Both the position numbers and the translations under genes were made by a program. Positions 35,121-44,099 of a stretch of DNA of 64,000 nt are shown piece by piece. Positions within the stretch are counted from its first letter, which is position 1, and every line of letters starts with the position of its first letter. Source of the DNA: an uncultured Desulfovibrio sp. (GTDB taxonomy: Bacteria; Desulfobacterota; Desulfovibrionia; Desulfovibrionales; Desulfovibrionaceae); contig CALBAX010000136.1 of assembly GCA_937926875.1 (NCBI GenBank), positions 27,353 through 91,352 on the forward strand. Direction: 5' to 3'. Under the pieces are notes generated by a model that was not told where the DNA came from, searched no databases, and saw nothing but the letters and a program-made list of their open reading frames with translations.

Positions 35121-37869
35121 TTGGCTGGGCCTGTTCTGTTTCGTCCTGCTGGCCTGCCTGTGGGGAGCTGCCCCCCTCCAGGCCGCGGGAAACACGGTAC
35201 TGGTGTTGCCCTTCCAGGTCACTGCCGGCCCTGAGATGCCCAACGCGGCCCGGGACGTGCCGCAGATCATCGGTACGGAGATGCAGCAGCGCGGTCTGTC
35301 CGTCATCCCCATGGACAAGGCCCGCAGCCTGCTCTCCTCCCGCGGCGGCAGTATCGACATGGCCGCGGCCCGCGAACTGGGCAAGAAGGCGGGCGCCGAC
35401 CTGGTGCTGTTCGGCAGCTTCACGCAGAACGGCGAAGGCTTTGCCCTGCAATCCCTGCTGGTGCCGGTGGACGAAGGTCAGGCCAGGCCCGCCAATTTCG
35501 AACGGCCCTCCCTGCTGAGCCTCAATGAATGCGCCGCCGCCATGGCCGGCCAGGCGTCCGGCATGCTGGCCGGTGCCGCTGCCGCCGCCCCCGCGGCCAG
35601 CAGCGCTCCCCGCACCGAGCCCACCGATCCCATCGGCCGCGCCGATTTCGTGCCCATGGGCACTGCCAAGGGCGCCCTGGCCGACGTGCAGGTGCGCGGC
35701 CTGCAGGTCATGGACCCTGAAGTCGTCCTCATGCGCCTTTCCATCCGCAAGGGCGACACCCCCTCCGCCAACGACATCAACGAAGAAGTCAAGCGCATCT
35801 GGGAACTGGGCTACTTCAGCGACGTCCAGGCCCACATGGAAGGCAATGTGCTGGTCTTCACCGTGGTGGAAAAGCCCCGCATCGAGAACATCATCGTGGA
35901 AGGTTCCCACGAGATCGATGCCGAGGACGTGATCGCCGCCATGGGCACCAAGTCCGGCAACGTGCTCAACGAACAGCTCATCGCCGACGACCTGCAGAAG
36001 ATCAACGAACTCTACCGCAAGGAAGGCTACTACCTGGCCCGCTCCAGCTATCGCCTGGACAACCGTTCCGGCGGCCGCGGTGCCGTGCTGGTCATCCAGG
36101 TGGAAGAAGGCAACAAGCTCTATATCAAGGAAGTGAAGATCGAAGGCCTGGAGCAGCTGGACAAGGGCGACATGGACAAGTACCTGGCCCTCAAGCCCCG
36201 CAACATCTTCTCCTGGTTCACGGGCACCGGCGTCCTCAAGGAAGAGCACCTGGAGCGCGACACCAACGCCATCGCCGCTTACGGCCTGAACCAGGGCTTC
36301 GTGGACATCCAGGTGGCCGCCCCTGACGTGCAGTACAAGGAAGACGGCATCTATGTGACCTTCAAGGTCCATGAAGGCCCCCGCTACAAGATCCACGACA
36401 TCAAGTTCGGCGGTGACATCATCGACGAAGAACAGGCCATGCTGGATGTGATCGAGATGGACGAGTGGAAGAAGGACAACGACTACTTCTCCATCACCGT
36501 CATGCAGGAAGACAGCAAGCGCCTGACCAACTTCTACACCGACCGCGGGTATGCCTTTGCCGAGGTGGATACCCGCGTCATGAAGGTGGACGGCGACGAG
36601 CCCATGGTGGACGTGGGCTACATGGTCAACAAGAAGGAAAAGGTCTTCATCCGCCGTCTGATGGTCGACGGCAATACCAAGACCCGCGACAACGTCATCC
36701 TGCGCGAAATGCGCCTGGGCGACGGCGACCAGTACGACGGCGCAAAGATGCGCCGTTCCGCCGAGCGCCTGAACCGCCTGCGCTACTTCTCCGCCATCGA
36801 CAGTGAACTGATCCCCACCGATCGTCCTGACGAAGTGGACCTCAAGATCAAGGTCAAGGAAGACAACACCGGTGCCCTCATGGGTGGTATCGGCTACTCC
36901 ACCTACTATGACGTGGGCGTGACGGCCTCCATCATGGAGCGCAACCTCTTCGGTCGCGGCTATCAGGTGCAGCTGCAGGGCTTCTTCTCCTGGCGCCGTA
37001 CGTCGGGCGTGCTCTCCTTCACCAACCCGCGCGTCTACGACACCGACCTGTCCTTCGGCAACGACATCTACTACATCTACGACTACTGGGACGACTTCAC
37101 CAAGGAAACCATCGGTGACACCATCCGCTTTGGCTACCCCATCGGTGAATACACTTCCGTGGGCCTGGGCTACCGTCTGGAACGCTACGACCTCTATGAC
37201 GTGGATGCCGACGCTTCGCCCTACATCGCCGACTACAAGGGCACCAACTGGACCAGCGCCATTTCCGCCCGCATCCTGCGCGATACCACCGACGACCGCG
37301 CCCGTCCCACCAAGGGCACCATCGCCCGCCTGTGGGCCGAATACGGCGGCGGCGGCCTGGGCGGTACCGACAACTTCATCAAGGCCGTGGCCGACTGGCA
37401 GGGCTTCTGGTCCATCAATCCCGAAAACACCTTCCACCTGCGCGCCCGCGTGGGCGGGGTGTTCCAGAACACCAGCAGCCGCGTGCCCGTGTTCGAACGC
37501 TTCTGGCTGGGCGGTATGGATACCGTGCGCGGTTACTCCTACTCCGACCTTTCGCCCCGCGACGCCAAGTACGGCGGCGACCAGATCGGTGGTGACCGCA
37601 TGGGCGTGCTGAACGTGGAATACATCTGGACCTTCCAGAAGGACATGGGCCTCGCTCTGGTGCCCTTCTTCGATGCCGGTTTCAACATCGACCACAAGAC
37701 CATGGCCGACGACCTCAACGACAAGATCGTCTACTCCGCCGGTCTGGAACTGCGCTGGCGTTCGCCCATGGGCGACCTGCGTCTGGCTTACGGTTACCCC
37801 CTGTCCAAGGACTACGACGGTGAGCGCGAGCAGGGCCGTCTGGAATTCAGCATGGGCCAGTTCTTCTAG
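35101..37869 (+). CDS. bamA: Outer-membrane assembly factor BamA with extra N-terminal TolB-N-like domain
   Basis: 922 aa. It inserts beta-barrel proteins into the outer membrane. Signal peptide about residues 1-28. Residues about 31-150 form an extra domain (TVLVLPFQVTAG, IIGTEMQQRGLSVI, AARELGKKAGADLVLFGSF) that looks like the TolB N-terminal/CsgG-like alpha-beta fold. An Ala/Pro linker follows, then five POTRA domains (about 192-585; for example ADVQVRGLQV, IENIIVEGSHEI, IKEVKIEGLEQL, IHDIKFGG, IRRLMVDGNTKTRDNVI). The 16-strand barrel covers about 586-922, with the conserved VRGY of loop 6, and ends LEFSMGQFF with a terminal Phe. E. coli BamA is 810 aa. Confidence 0.93.
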   Translation: MKKHLRNWLGLFCFVLLACLWGAAPLQAAGNTVLVLPFQVTAGPEMPNAARDVPQIIGTEMQQRGLSVIPMDKARSLLSSRGGSIDMAAARELGKKAGADLVLFGSFTQNGEGFALQSLLVPVDEGQARPANFERPSLLSLNECAAAMAGQASGMLAGAAAAAPAASSAPRTEPTDPIGRADFVPMGTAKGALADVQVRGLQVMDPEVVLMRLSIRKGDTPSANDINEEVKRIWELGYFSDVQAHMEGNVLVFTVVEKPRIENIIVEGSHEIDAEDVIAAMGTKSGNVLNEQLIADDLQKINELYRKEGYYLARSSYRLDNRSGGRGAVLVIQVEEGNKLYIKEVKIEGLEQLDKGDMDKYLALKPRNIFSWFTGTGVLKEEHLERDTNAIAAYGLNQGFVDIQVAAPDVQYKEDGIYVTFKVHEGPRYKIHDIKFGGDIIDEEQAMLDVIEMDEWKKDNDYFSITVMQEDSKRLTNFYTDRGYAFAEVDTRVMKVDGDEPMVDVGYMVNKKEKVFIRRLMVDGNTKTRDNVILREMRLGDGDQYDGAKMRRSAERLNRLRYFSAIDSELIPTDRPDEVDLKIKVKEDNTGALMGGIGYSTYYDVGVTASIMERNLFGRGYQVQLQGFFSWRRTSGVLSFTNPRVYDTDLSFGNDIYYIYDYWDDFTKETIGDTIRFGYPIGEYTSVGLGYRLERYDLYDVDADASPYIADYKGTNWTSAISARILRDTTDDRARPTKGTIARLWAEYGGGGLGGTDNFIKAVADWQGFWSINPENTFHLRARVGGVFQNTSSRVPVFERFWLGGMDTVRGYSYSDLSPRDAKYGGDQIGGDRMGVLNVEYIWTFQKDMGLALVPFFDAGFNIDHKTMADDLNDKIVYSAGLELRWRSPMGDLRLAYGYPLSKDYDGEREQGRLEFSMGQFF

Positions 37870-37892
37870 GCCGGGCTGATCCCCTCCGCGTC

Positions 37893-37920
37893 AAAAAGCT
37901 CCCTTCGGGGAGCTTTTTTT
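37893..37920 (+). terminator. Terminator after bamA
   Basis: AAAAAGCTCCC and GGGAGCTTTTT pair around a TTCG tetraloop, with a T-run. It ends the lysS-lol-bamA transcript. Confidence 0.88.
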
Positions 37921-38089
37921 ATGTCGAAAAACAGACGCCTCTCTGGACACAACCATAAAACATTATCCATAACTACCTTTAAATGAATATCTTTTACGAA
38001 GTCATCCCGCATGGCACGCAACCTGCAAAGAAAAGGCCGCGGCAAGGCTCCCCTCCTGGGAGCAGCCACTATCCAGCGAGTTCTGTGTC

Positions 38090-39967
38090 ATGGCCAGGAA
38101 AAAAGTCACCCCCGCTCCCCGTCCCCAGTCCCCCGGCATGATGGCCCGCATCCTGCCTCCCCTGGGATTCATCCTGGCCTTTTCCCTGCTGGCGGCCTTC
38201 TGCCACACCATCAGCCATGGGGCCACCTTGTCCCCCGCGCAGCGCTATGAAGCTGCCAGGGACGACATGGACACGTTGCGCCAGGACAGCAAGCGCGGCA
38301 TGCAGCGTGCCCCCTGGGAAGAACTGGCCGCCGTCTTCCATGTCATCCACCAGGATGCCGCCACCTGGCCCAACCGTCCCGCTGCCCTGTTCAAGGCTGC
38401 TGAATGCTACGAAGAGCTTTCCCGCCGATCCTTTGCCCTCTCCGACGCCCGCAAGGCTGCCGGGATCTTCGAGGAAGTGGCCCGGCAGCACGGCAGCAGC
38501 CGCCTGGCCGACGACGCCCTGCTGCGTGCCGCCCGCATCCGGGCCGACAGGCTCAAGGACACACGGGGCGCGCTGAAACTGCTGGACACGCTCTGCCGGG
38601 ACTATCCACGCGGTGACATGTACGCCGAAGCCCGCCGCTTGCGGCAGGAACTTGCCCCGGGCAAGGATGCGCCCCAGCCGTCTGCACAGCCCGCCCGTCA
38701 GATATCCGACACCCCTCCGGCAAACGACGCCCGGCAGGCCCTGCAGCGTTATGAGGATGCCAAGAAGACCATGGAGCTCCTGCGTGCCGACAAGCGCCGT
38801 TCCTGCTGGCGCGAGCCCTGGGAAAACCTGCAGGGGGATTTCATGCAGGTCTACCAGAGCCGTCCCAACGCCACAGTCAGTGCGGCGGCCCTGTTCCGTG
38901 CCGGCGTCAGCGCCCGTTCCCTGGCCGATTGCTCCCACCTTGCCGCCGACTATCGTACAGCCCGTACCCTGCTGCTGCGTGTGCCGGAAGAATTCCCCGG
39001 CAGCGCCCTGGCTGACGATGCCCTGCTGCAGGCGGCACAGATCAGCGCCGAGGAGCTGAAGGACCGTACCGAGGCCGTACGCCTGCTGGCCCGTCTGGAA
39101 AAGGAATATCCCCGTGGCGACATGCGTTCCCAGGCCACGGCCCTGCGCCAGCAGATGGCCCCTGCTGCGGGCAGCCGGCTGGCGGACGCCTCCGCCGGCA
39201 AGGGCAAGAGCGTCCCGGTCAGCAACGTCGCGACCGGACAGCCGGGCCTTTCCGTGCAGCGCGTGTTCATCGATGCCGGGCATGGCGGCCGTGATCCGGG
39301 CACCATCCACAATGACGTGATCGAGCGCGACATCACGCTGGACATCGCCCTGCGCCTGGGCCGCCTGCTGGAGGACAACGGGCTGGAGGTCATCTACAGC
39401 CGGCGCAAGGACATGGCCGTGAGCCTGCGCGACCGCACCGGCAAAGCCAACCAGGCCGGGGCCGACCTGTTCGTCTCCATCCACGTCAACGCCCATGAGG
39501 ACCGCGGCATCAACGGCTTCGAGACCTATTATCTGGACATCTCCCGCGATCCCCGGGCCGTGCGTGTGGCCCGCCAGGAAAACGCCCGCAATGACAGGAA
39601 CATGGGCGAGGTCCAGAAGGTTCTTTCCGACGGCATGCTCACGGCCCGCCAGTACGAGAGCCGCCGGCTGGCCGCCGACATCCAGAAACAGTCCCTGGCC
39701 CGGCTGAAGCGGCGCGGCTATACCGTGCGCGACAACGGTACCCGGGCGGCCCCCTTCATCGTCCTGCTGGGCGCGCGCATGCCCTGCGTCCTGGTGGAAG
39801 TGGGTTACTGCTCCAATCCGCATGAGGCCCGCAACCTGCTCGATGCCCGCTACCGCATGATCCTGGCCGAAGGCCTGGCCGAGGGCATCCTGAGCTACAG
39901 CGATCGCGTGCGGCAGAACCGCACGGCCCAGAATTCCTTGACGCCCCCTGCCTCTGGTGCTATGTGA
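38090..39967 (+). CDS. N-acetylmuramoyl-L-alanine amidase (Amidase_3) with duplicated N-terminal helical region
   Basis: 625 aa. It cleaves the peptide stem from peptidoglycan in the periplasm. One membrane-anchor or signal helix covers about residues 20-42. Two similar about 137-residue helical repeats follow (52-188 and 220-356); both start RYE-A and end DYPRGDM/EYPRGDM-x8-LRQ, resembling TPR-type units. The catalytic domain covers about 391-610: zinc ligands H in IDAGHGGRDPG, E in NDVIERDIT and H in SIHVNAHED, and catalytic E in VEVGYCSN. The repeats probably target or regulate the enzyme. It lies behind the bamA terminator and may have its own promoter. Confidence 0.92.
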   Translation: MARKKVTPAPRPQSPGMMARILPPLGFILAFSLLAAFCHTISHGATLSPAQRYEAARDDMDTLRQDSKRGMQRAPWEELAAVFHVIHQDAATWPNRPAALFKAAECYEELSRRSFALSDARKAAGIFEEVARQHGSSRLADDALLRAARIRADRLKDTRGALKLLDTLCRDYPRGDMYAEARRLRQELAPGKDAPQPSAQPARQISDTPPANDARQALQRYEDAKKTMELLRADKRRSCWREPWENLQGDFMQVYQSRPNATVSAAALFRAGVSARSLADCSHLAADYRTARTLLLRVPEEFPGSALADDALLQAAQISAEELKDRTEAVRLLARLEKEYPRGDMRSQATALRQQMAPAAGSRLADASAGKGKSVPVSNVATGQPGLSVQRVFIDAGHGGRDPGTIHNDVIERDITLDIALRLGRLLEDNGLEVIYSRRKDMAVSLRDRTGKANQAGADLFVSIHVNAHEDRGINGFETYYLDISRDPRAVRVARQENARNDRNMGEVQKVLSDGMLTARQYESRRLAADIQKQSLARLKRRGYTVRDNGTRAAPFIVLLGARMPCVLVEVGYCSNPHEARNLLDARYRMILAEGLAEGILSYSDRVRQNRTAQNSLTPPASGAM

Positions 39968-40073
39968 TGAACGGCAAACAAGAGGTTTCCCTCTTGCTAC
40001 CAGAAAATCTACACAATCACTGCCTGGCGGCATCCTCGATCCGCGGAGCATTCGATCAAAGGGAGTTTTTTCC

Positions 40074-40610
40074 ATGCGCAAACTGATGTATCTGACCCTT
40101 GCGGTCTGCCTGATGATGGCGGGGGCCGTTGCCGCCAATGCCGCTGAACCTGCTGCCGCCAAGATCGGCGTCGTGGACATGCAGGCTGTCGCCACCCAGA
40201 GCGAACCTGCCCAGGCCGCCAAGAAGCAGATGGAAAGCAAGTACGGCAAGGAACGTGCCGCTCTGGAAAAACAGGGCGAAGCCCTGAAGAAGGCCGCCGA
40301 AGAACTGAAGGGCCCCAAGGCCTCTGATGAAAAGAAGCTGGCCTTCATCCGCAAGAAGCAGGAACTGGACCAGAAGACCCGCAACTTCCTGCGCAAGGTG
40401 GAACAGGACGAAGTGAAGCTGCGCCAGGACATGGTCACCCTGGTCTTCAACGCCACCTACAATGTGGCCCAGCGCAAGGGCTTCAACTTCGTGGTGGACA
40501 TCACCGCCGGTGGCGTCCTCTATGCTGACCAGACCATGGACCTGACCCAGGACGTGCTGGCCGAAGTCAACAAGATGCACAAGGACGAAAAGGCCAAGGC
40601 CAGCAAGTAA
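40074..40610 (+). CDS. skp: Periplasmic chaperone Skp/OmpH
   Basis: 178 aa. It holds unfolded outer-membrane proteins on the way to BamA. The signal peptide ends near ANAAEPAAA. The mature part starts KIGVVDMQAVATQSEPAQ and has long charged helices (about residues 55-130) that form the tentacles, then FVVDITAGGVLYAD. The ATG at 40074 is preceded by AAAGGGAG. The longer frame from 39957 is leader sequence. Its place downstream of bamA is conserved in many bacteria. Confidence 0.92.
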   Translation: MRKLMYLTLAVCLMMAGAVAANAAEPAAAKIGVVDMQAVATQSEPAQAAKKQMESKYGKERAALEKQGEALKKAAEELKGPKASDEKKLAFIRKKQELDQKTRNFLRKVEQDEVKLRQDMVTLVFNATYNVAQRKGFNFVVDITAGGVLYADQTMDLTQDVLAEVNKMHKDEKAKASK

Positions 40611-40633
40611 GTCCCCCGCACAGCCGGATCTTG

Positions 40634-40661
40634 AGCCCCCTGTCCGCAGGGGGCTTTTTTT
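40634..40661 (+). terminator. Terminator after skp
   Basis: AGCCCCCTG and CAGGGGGCT pair around a TCCG loop, followed by seven T. Confidence 0.85.
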
Positions 40662-40745
40662 GTCCGCCTGGCCGGCACAGGCCGCCTTGTCTTGCGCCGG
40701 GCATCGGGCTAAACTGCGCCATCATACCCAGCAAAGGAGTTTTCC

Positions 40746-41210
40746 ATGTCGGACGCAACGCCTATCACCATGGACATCCAGCGCATCCTCTCCATCCTGC
40801 CCCACCGCTATCCTTTCCTGCTGGTGGACCGCGTGCTGGAATGCGTGCCTGGCTCCCATATCAAGGCCTACAAAAATGTGACCATCAACGAGCCTTTTTT
40901 CCAGGGCCACTTCCCCGGCGCGCCCATCATGCCCGGCGTGCTCATCCTTGAAGCCCTGGCCCAGACCGGCGCCCTGCTGGCAGTCTCCGGCATGGAAGGC
41001 GACCTGTCGGACAAGCTCTTCTTCTTCACCGGCCTGGACGGCGTCAAATTCCGCCGTCAGGTGGTGCCCGGCGACCGTCTGGAACTGCACTGCGACAGCA
41101 TCCGCATGAAGCTCAAGCTCTGCAAGATGGACGCCCGCGCATACGTGGACGGCAAGCTGGCCGCCGAGGCCCAGATCACTGCCGCCATCGGTGACCGCCC
41201 CAAGGCCTAG
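40746..41210 (+). CDS. fabZ: 3-hydroxyacyl-ACP dehydratase FabZ
   Basis: 154 aa. It dehydrates 3-hydroxyacyl-ACP in fatty-acid (and lipid A precursor) synthesis. LPHRYPFLLVDRVLE, the catalytic His in GHFPGAPIMPGVLILEALAQ and its Glu are present. AAAGGAG precedes the ATG. One nt separates its stop from the glycosyltransferase start. Confidence 0.95.
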   Translation: MSDATPITMDIQRILSILPHRYPFLLVDRVLECVPGSHIKAYKNVTINEPFFQGHFPGAPIMPGVLILEALAQTGALLAVSGMEGDLSDKLFFFTGLDGVKFRRQVVPGDRLELHCDSIRMKLKLCKMDARAYVDGKLAAEAQITAAIGDRPKA

Positions 41211-41211
41211 C

Positions 41212-42306
41212 ATGAAAGTCGCTCTGGTGCATTACTGGCTGGTCAACATGGCCGGCGGCGAAAAAGTGCTGGAGGCCCTGTGCCGTCTCTATCCGCAGGC
41301 GGACATCTTCACCCATGTGGTGGACAGGGAAAAGCTCCTGCCCCAATTCACACAGCACAAGATCAGCACCACCTTCATCAACAGCCTGCCCGCCAGCCGC
41401 AGGCTGTACAAAAAGTACCTGCCCCTCATGCCGCATGCCCTGGAGCAGCTGGATCTGACGGGCTACGATCTGGTCATCTCCAGCGAATCCGGGCCCGCCA
41501 AGGGGGTCATCACCCGGCCCGACTGTCTGCACGTCTGCTACTGCCACACGCCCATGCGCTATCTGTGGGACAACTGGCCGGCCTACATGCGGAGCACGGG
41601 ACGGCTCTCCCGTCTGGCCATGCGCCTGATGCTGCCCTCCCTGCGGCAGTGGGACTGCCTCAGCGCCCAGCGGGTGGACCACTTCGTGGCCAATTCCCGC
41701 CATGTGGCACGGCGCATCCGCAAATACTGGCGTCGCGAGGCCGCCGTGGTCCATCCGCCGGTGGATACGAAAGCCTTCACGCCCCGGGCCGAACCGGGAG
41801 GGGAGCATTACCTCTGCTTCGGCCGTCTGGCCTCCTACAAACGCGTGGATCTGGCTGTGGAGGTCTGCACCCGCCTGGGACGTCCGCTGGTGGTGGCCGG
41901 TGACGGCGAGATGATGCAGCAGCTCAAGGCCAAGGCAGGCCCCAGCGTGCGTTTCGTGGGCCGCCAGGACGACGCCACCGTGCGCGGGCTCATGGCCCGC
42001 AGCCGGGCCCTGCTCTTCCCCGGAGAGGAAGACTTCGGCATCATCCCGGTGGAAGCCATGTCGGCCGGGGTCCCGGTCATCGCTTACGGACGCGGTGGTG
42101 CCACCGAGACCGTGGTGGACGGCGAGACCGGCCTGCTCTTCGCCGAGCAGGCCCCGGAGAGCCTGGCCGATGCCCTGCGCCGCTTCGAGCGATGTGAAGG
42201 GGATTTCGATCCCCAGCGCCTGCATGCCCATGCGGAGAAATTCTCTGCCGAGAATTTCCTGACCGGCTTCCGCCATGAAGTGGAAGCGGCCATGGCCCGC
42301 CTGTAA
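41212..42306 (+). CDS. GT4-type glycosyltransferase
   Basis: 364 aa, two-Rossmann GT-B fold. The N-domain starts MKVALVHYWLVNMAGGEKVLEAL and contains CYCHTPMRYLWD. The nucleotide-sugar site is in the C-domain (VVAGDGEMMQQL; ALLFPGEEDFGIIPVEAMSAGVPVIAYGRGGATETV, the E-x7-E motif). It likely adds a sugar to an envelope polysaccharide or LPS. The convergent neighbour is a WbaP-type initiating transferase, which supports an exopolysaccharide or O-antigen role. The acceptor is unknown. Confidence 0.9.
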   Translation: MKVALVHYWLVNMAGGEKVLEALCRLYPQADIFTHVVDREKLLPQFTQHKISTTFINSLPASRRLYKKYLPLMPHALEQLDLTGYDLVISSESGPAKGVITRPDCLHVCYCHTPMRYLWDNWPAYMRSTGRLSRLAMRLMLPSLRQWDCLSAQRVDHFVANSRHVARRIRKYWRREAAVVHPPVDTKAFTPRAEPGGEHYLCFGRLASYKRVDLAVEVCTRLGRPLVVAGDGEMMQQLKAKAGPSVRFVGRQDDATVRGLMARSRALLFPGEEDFGIIPVEAMSAGVPVIAYGRGGATETVVDGETGLLFAEQAPESLADALRRFERCEGDFDPQRLHAHAEKFSAENFLTGFRHEVEAAMARL

Positions 42307-42328
42307 GAGACAGGACAGCCCCGGAGAC

Positions 42329-42362
42329 AAAAAAGGACAGCCTGCATGGCTGTCCTTTTTTG
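42329..42362. terminator. Terminator after the glycosyltransferase
   Basis: AAAAAAGGACAGCC and GGCTGTCCTTTTTT form a 14-bp perfect stem around a 5-nt loop. It could serve the convergent sugar-transferase gene as well, though that stop is 170 bp away. Confidence 0.88.
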
Positions 42363-42534
42363 TCGTCTCGTGCACTGTCCCCGATGCTGTCCGCATCCCG
42401 GGAACATGACGGCGGCAAGTCTGCATCCAGTCCGTAACCACTTTGGGCGGGGCTCCTCCAGAGGGCGGTGTTTCCGGCGTCCCGCCAGCTCCGTCCGTCT
42501 CCGGGGCCTGTGCCCTCCACCCGGGGAGGCTGCG

Positions 42535-43932
42535 TCAGTATGCACCGTAGCCGGTGAGCACCACAGGGAAGGTTCGGGCCAGTATCCAGAGATCCATCCA
42601 GATGCACCAGTTGGTCACATAATAGCGGTCCAGATTGACCCGTTCCTCATAGGTCGTATTGTTCCGCCCCGAGACCTGCCACAGGCCCGTGATGCCCGGG
42701 CGTACCCGGCAGTAATCCGCATAGACTTCGCCGTATTTGGCTATCTCGTCTTCCACGATGGGGCGCGGCCCCACCAGGCTCATCTCGCCCCGCACCACAT
42801 TGAGCAGCTGGGGCAGCTCGTCCAGGCTGCTCTTGCGCAGGAAATGCCCCACGCGGGTGACGCGCGGGTCATGCTTCAGTTTGCGGTCTTTTTCCCACTC
42901 CTCCTGCAGACCGGGATTCTCCTCCAGATAACGGGCCAGCACTTCGTCCGCATCCTGACGCATGGTGCGGAATTTGAAAACGTCGAAGGCCTTGCCGTCC
43001 TTGCCCAGGCGGCGTTGCCGGTAGAACACCGGGCCTCGGCTGTCCAGACGGATCAGCAGGCACAGCAGCAGGCCGGGCACGGCGCACAGCAAGACCACGG
43101 GCAGGCAGAGCACGAGGTCCAGGGCCCGCTTGAGGCGCTGCCGCCAGCGACGGCGCAGGTTCTGCATGAGCATGAACCCCGTCATGGTACCCAGATCGCA
43201 GGCATGGAACCAGTGCTGCCGGACGCCGCTGCTCTGGGCGGGCACCACCAGGATCTTGATGAAGTAACGGCTTGCCTCATGCACGAAGCGGGCCGTATGG
43301 GCATCGGACGGCTGCAGCATCAGGGCGATGGCCCCGGGATGACGGTGCTCCGCATCCCGCAGCTGGCGCCCGGCTTCCTCGATGTCCGGCGGCAGGGTGA
43401 AGATGTCCACCGGCGAAAGGCCCAGCCAGGGATGACGCTTGAGATAATGCCACAATTCGCGGCCCGTGTTGCTGCGGTCAAGGATCACCAGCGGCGTCCC
43501 CCACCAGCGGAACCTGCCGAAATAATGACGGCAGAAGCGCCGCGTCACCGGCAAGAGGAAGATGCTCAAGAGCCAGGCCCCCACGAGCACGATACGCGAA
43601 TAGGCCACACTGGCCTTGCCCGCGAACAGCAGGGCGAGGATGAGGCCGAACGTCAGGGTGCTCAGCACACAGAGCTTGCGGCTCTCCACATAGGCAGGCA
43701 GCGAGATGACCCCGTAAAGGCCCAGCGCCAGCCCCATGACCGGCGCCAGCAAAAGCATGGAAAGCATCCAGCCGTAGCTGGTGATGTCCAGGCCGCCCCA
43801 CAGGGCGCGCAGGCACAGAACGAAAAGGGTGCAGGCAAAAAGGGTGAGGAAGTCGCAACACACCAGCAGGATGACACGGGGTGGCACCCCCAGGCTCTGC
43901 AGCATGCGCTGAGCTAGACGGGAGGATTCCAT
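42535..43932 (-). CDS. Undecaprenyl-phosphate sugar phosphotransferase (WbaP/polyprenol hexose-1-P transferase family)
   Basis: 465 aa. It puts the first sugar phosphate on undecaprenyl phosphate to start O-antigen or capsule synthesis. The N-terminal half has four or so membrane helices and a CoA-binding-like domain. The C-terminal catalytic domain begins at the helix LKRALDLVLCLPVVLL and contains GPVFYRQRRLGKDGKAFDVFKFRTM, LRKSSLDELPQLLNVVRGEMSLVGPRP and RPGITGLWQVSGRNNTTYEERV. WbaP (galactose) is the closest known type, but the sugar cannot be read from sequence. Confidence 0.92.
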   Translation of the reverse strand: MESSRLAQRMLQSLGVPPRVILLVCCDFLTLFACTLFVLCLRALWGGLDITSYGWMLSMLLLAPVMGLALGLYGVISLPAYVESRKLCVLSTLTFGLILALLFAGKASVAYSRIVLVGAWLLSIFLLPVTRRFCRHYFGRFRWWGTPLVILDRSNTGRELWHYLKRHPWLGLSPVDIFTLPPDIEEAGRQLRDAEHRHPGAIALMLQPSDAHTARFVHEASRYFIKILVVPAQSSGVRQHWFHACDLGTMTGFMLMQNLRRRWRQRLKRALDLVLCLPVVLLCAVPGLLLCLLIRLDSRGPVFYRQRRLGKDGKAFDVFKFRTMRQDADEVLARYLEENPGLQEEWEKDRKLKHDPRVTRVGHFLRKSSLDELPQLLNVVRGEMSLVGPRPIVEDEIAKYGEVYADYCRVRPGITGLWQVSGRNNTTYEERVNLDRYYVTNWCIWMDLWILARTFPVVLTGYGAY

Positions 43933-44040
43933 CAGGGTTCTGGTCTCCGGTAAGGAAGAAAAGGGCGGGGGACGGGCAGGAGAGCGGCTTTGTGACGCTT
44001 CTTACTTGCGCCCGTGCGCGGCTTTTGCTAAAAAATTTTG

Positions 44041-44070
44041 TTGCCGCGCGATACGGCATCAGGTTATACC
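44041..44070 (+). promoter_or_regulatory. Candidate promoter of the amino-acid ABC operon
   Basis: TTGCCG, an 18-nt spacer and TATACC, about 30 bp before the first gene. Moderate match only. An A/T tract (CTAAAAAATTTTG) lies just upstream. Confidence 0.4.
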
Positions 44071-44099
44071 CGGCCCTCACATTTTACAAGGGAAGCACC

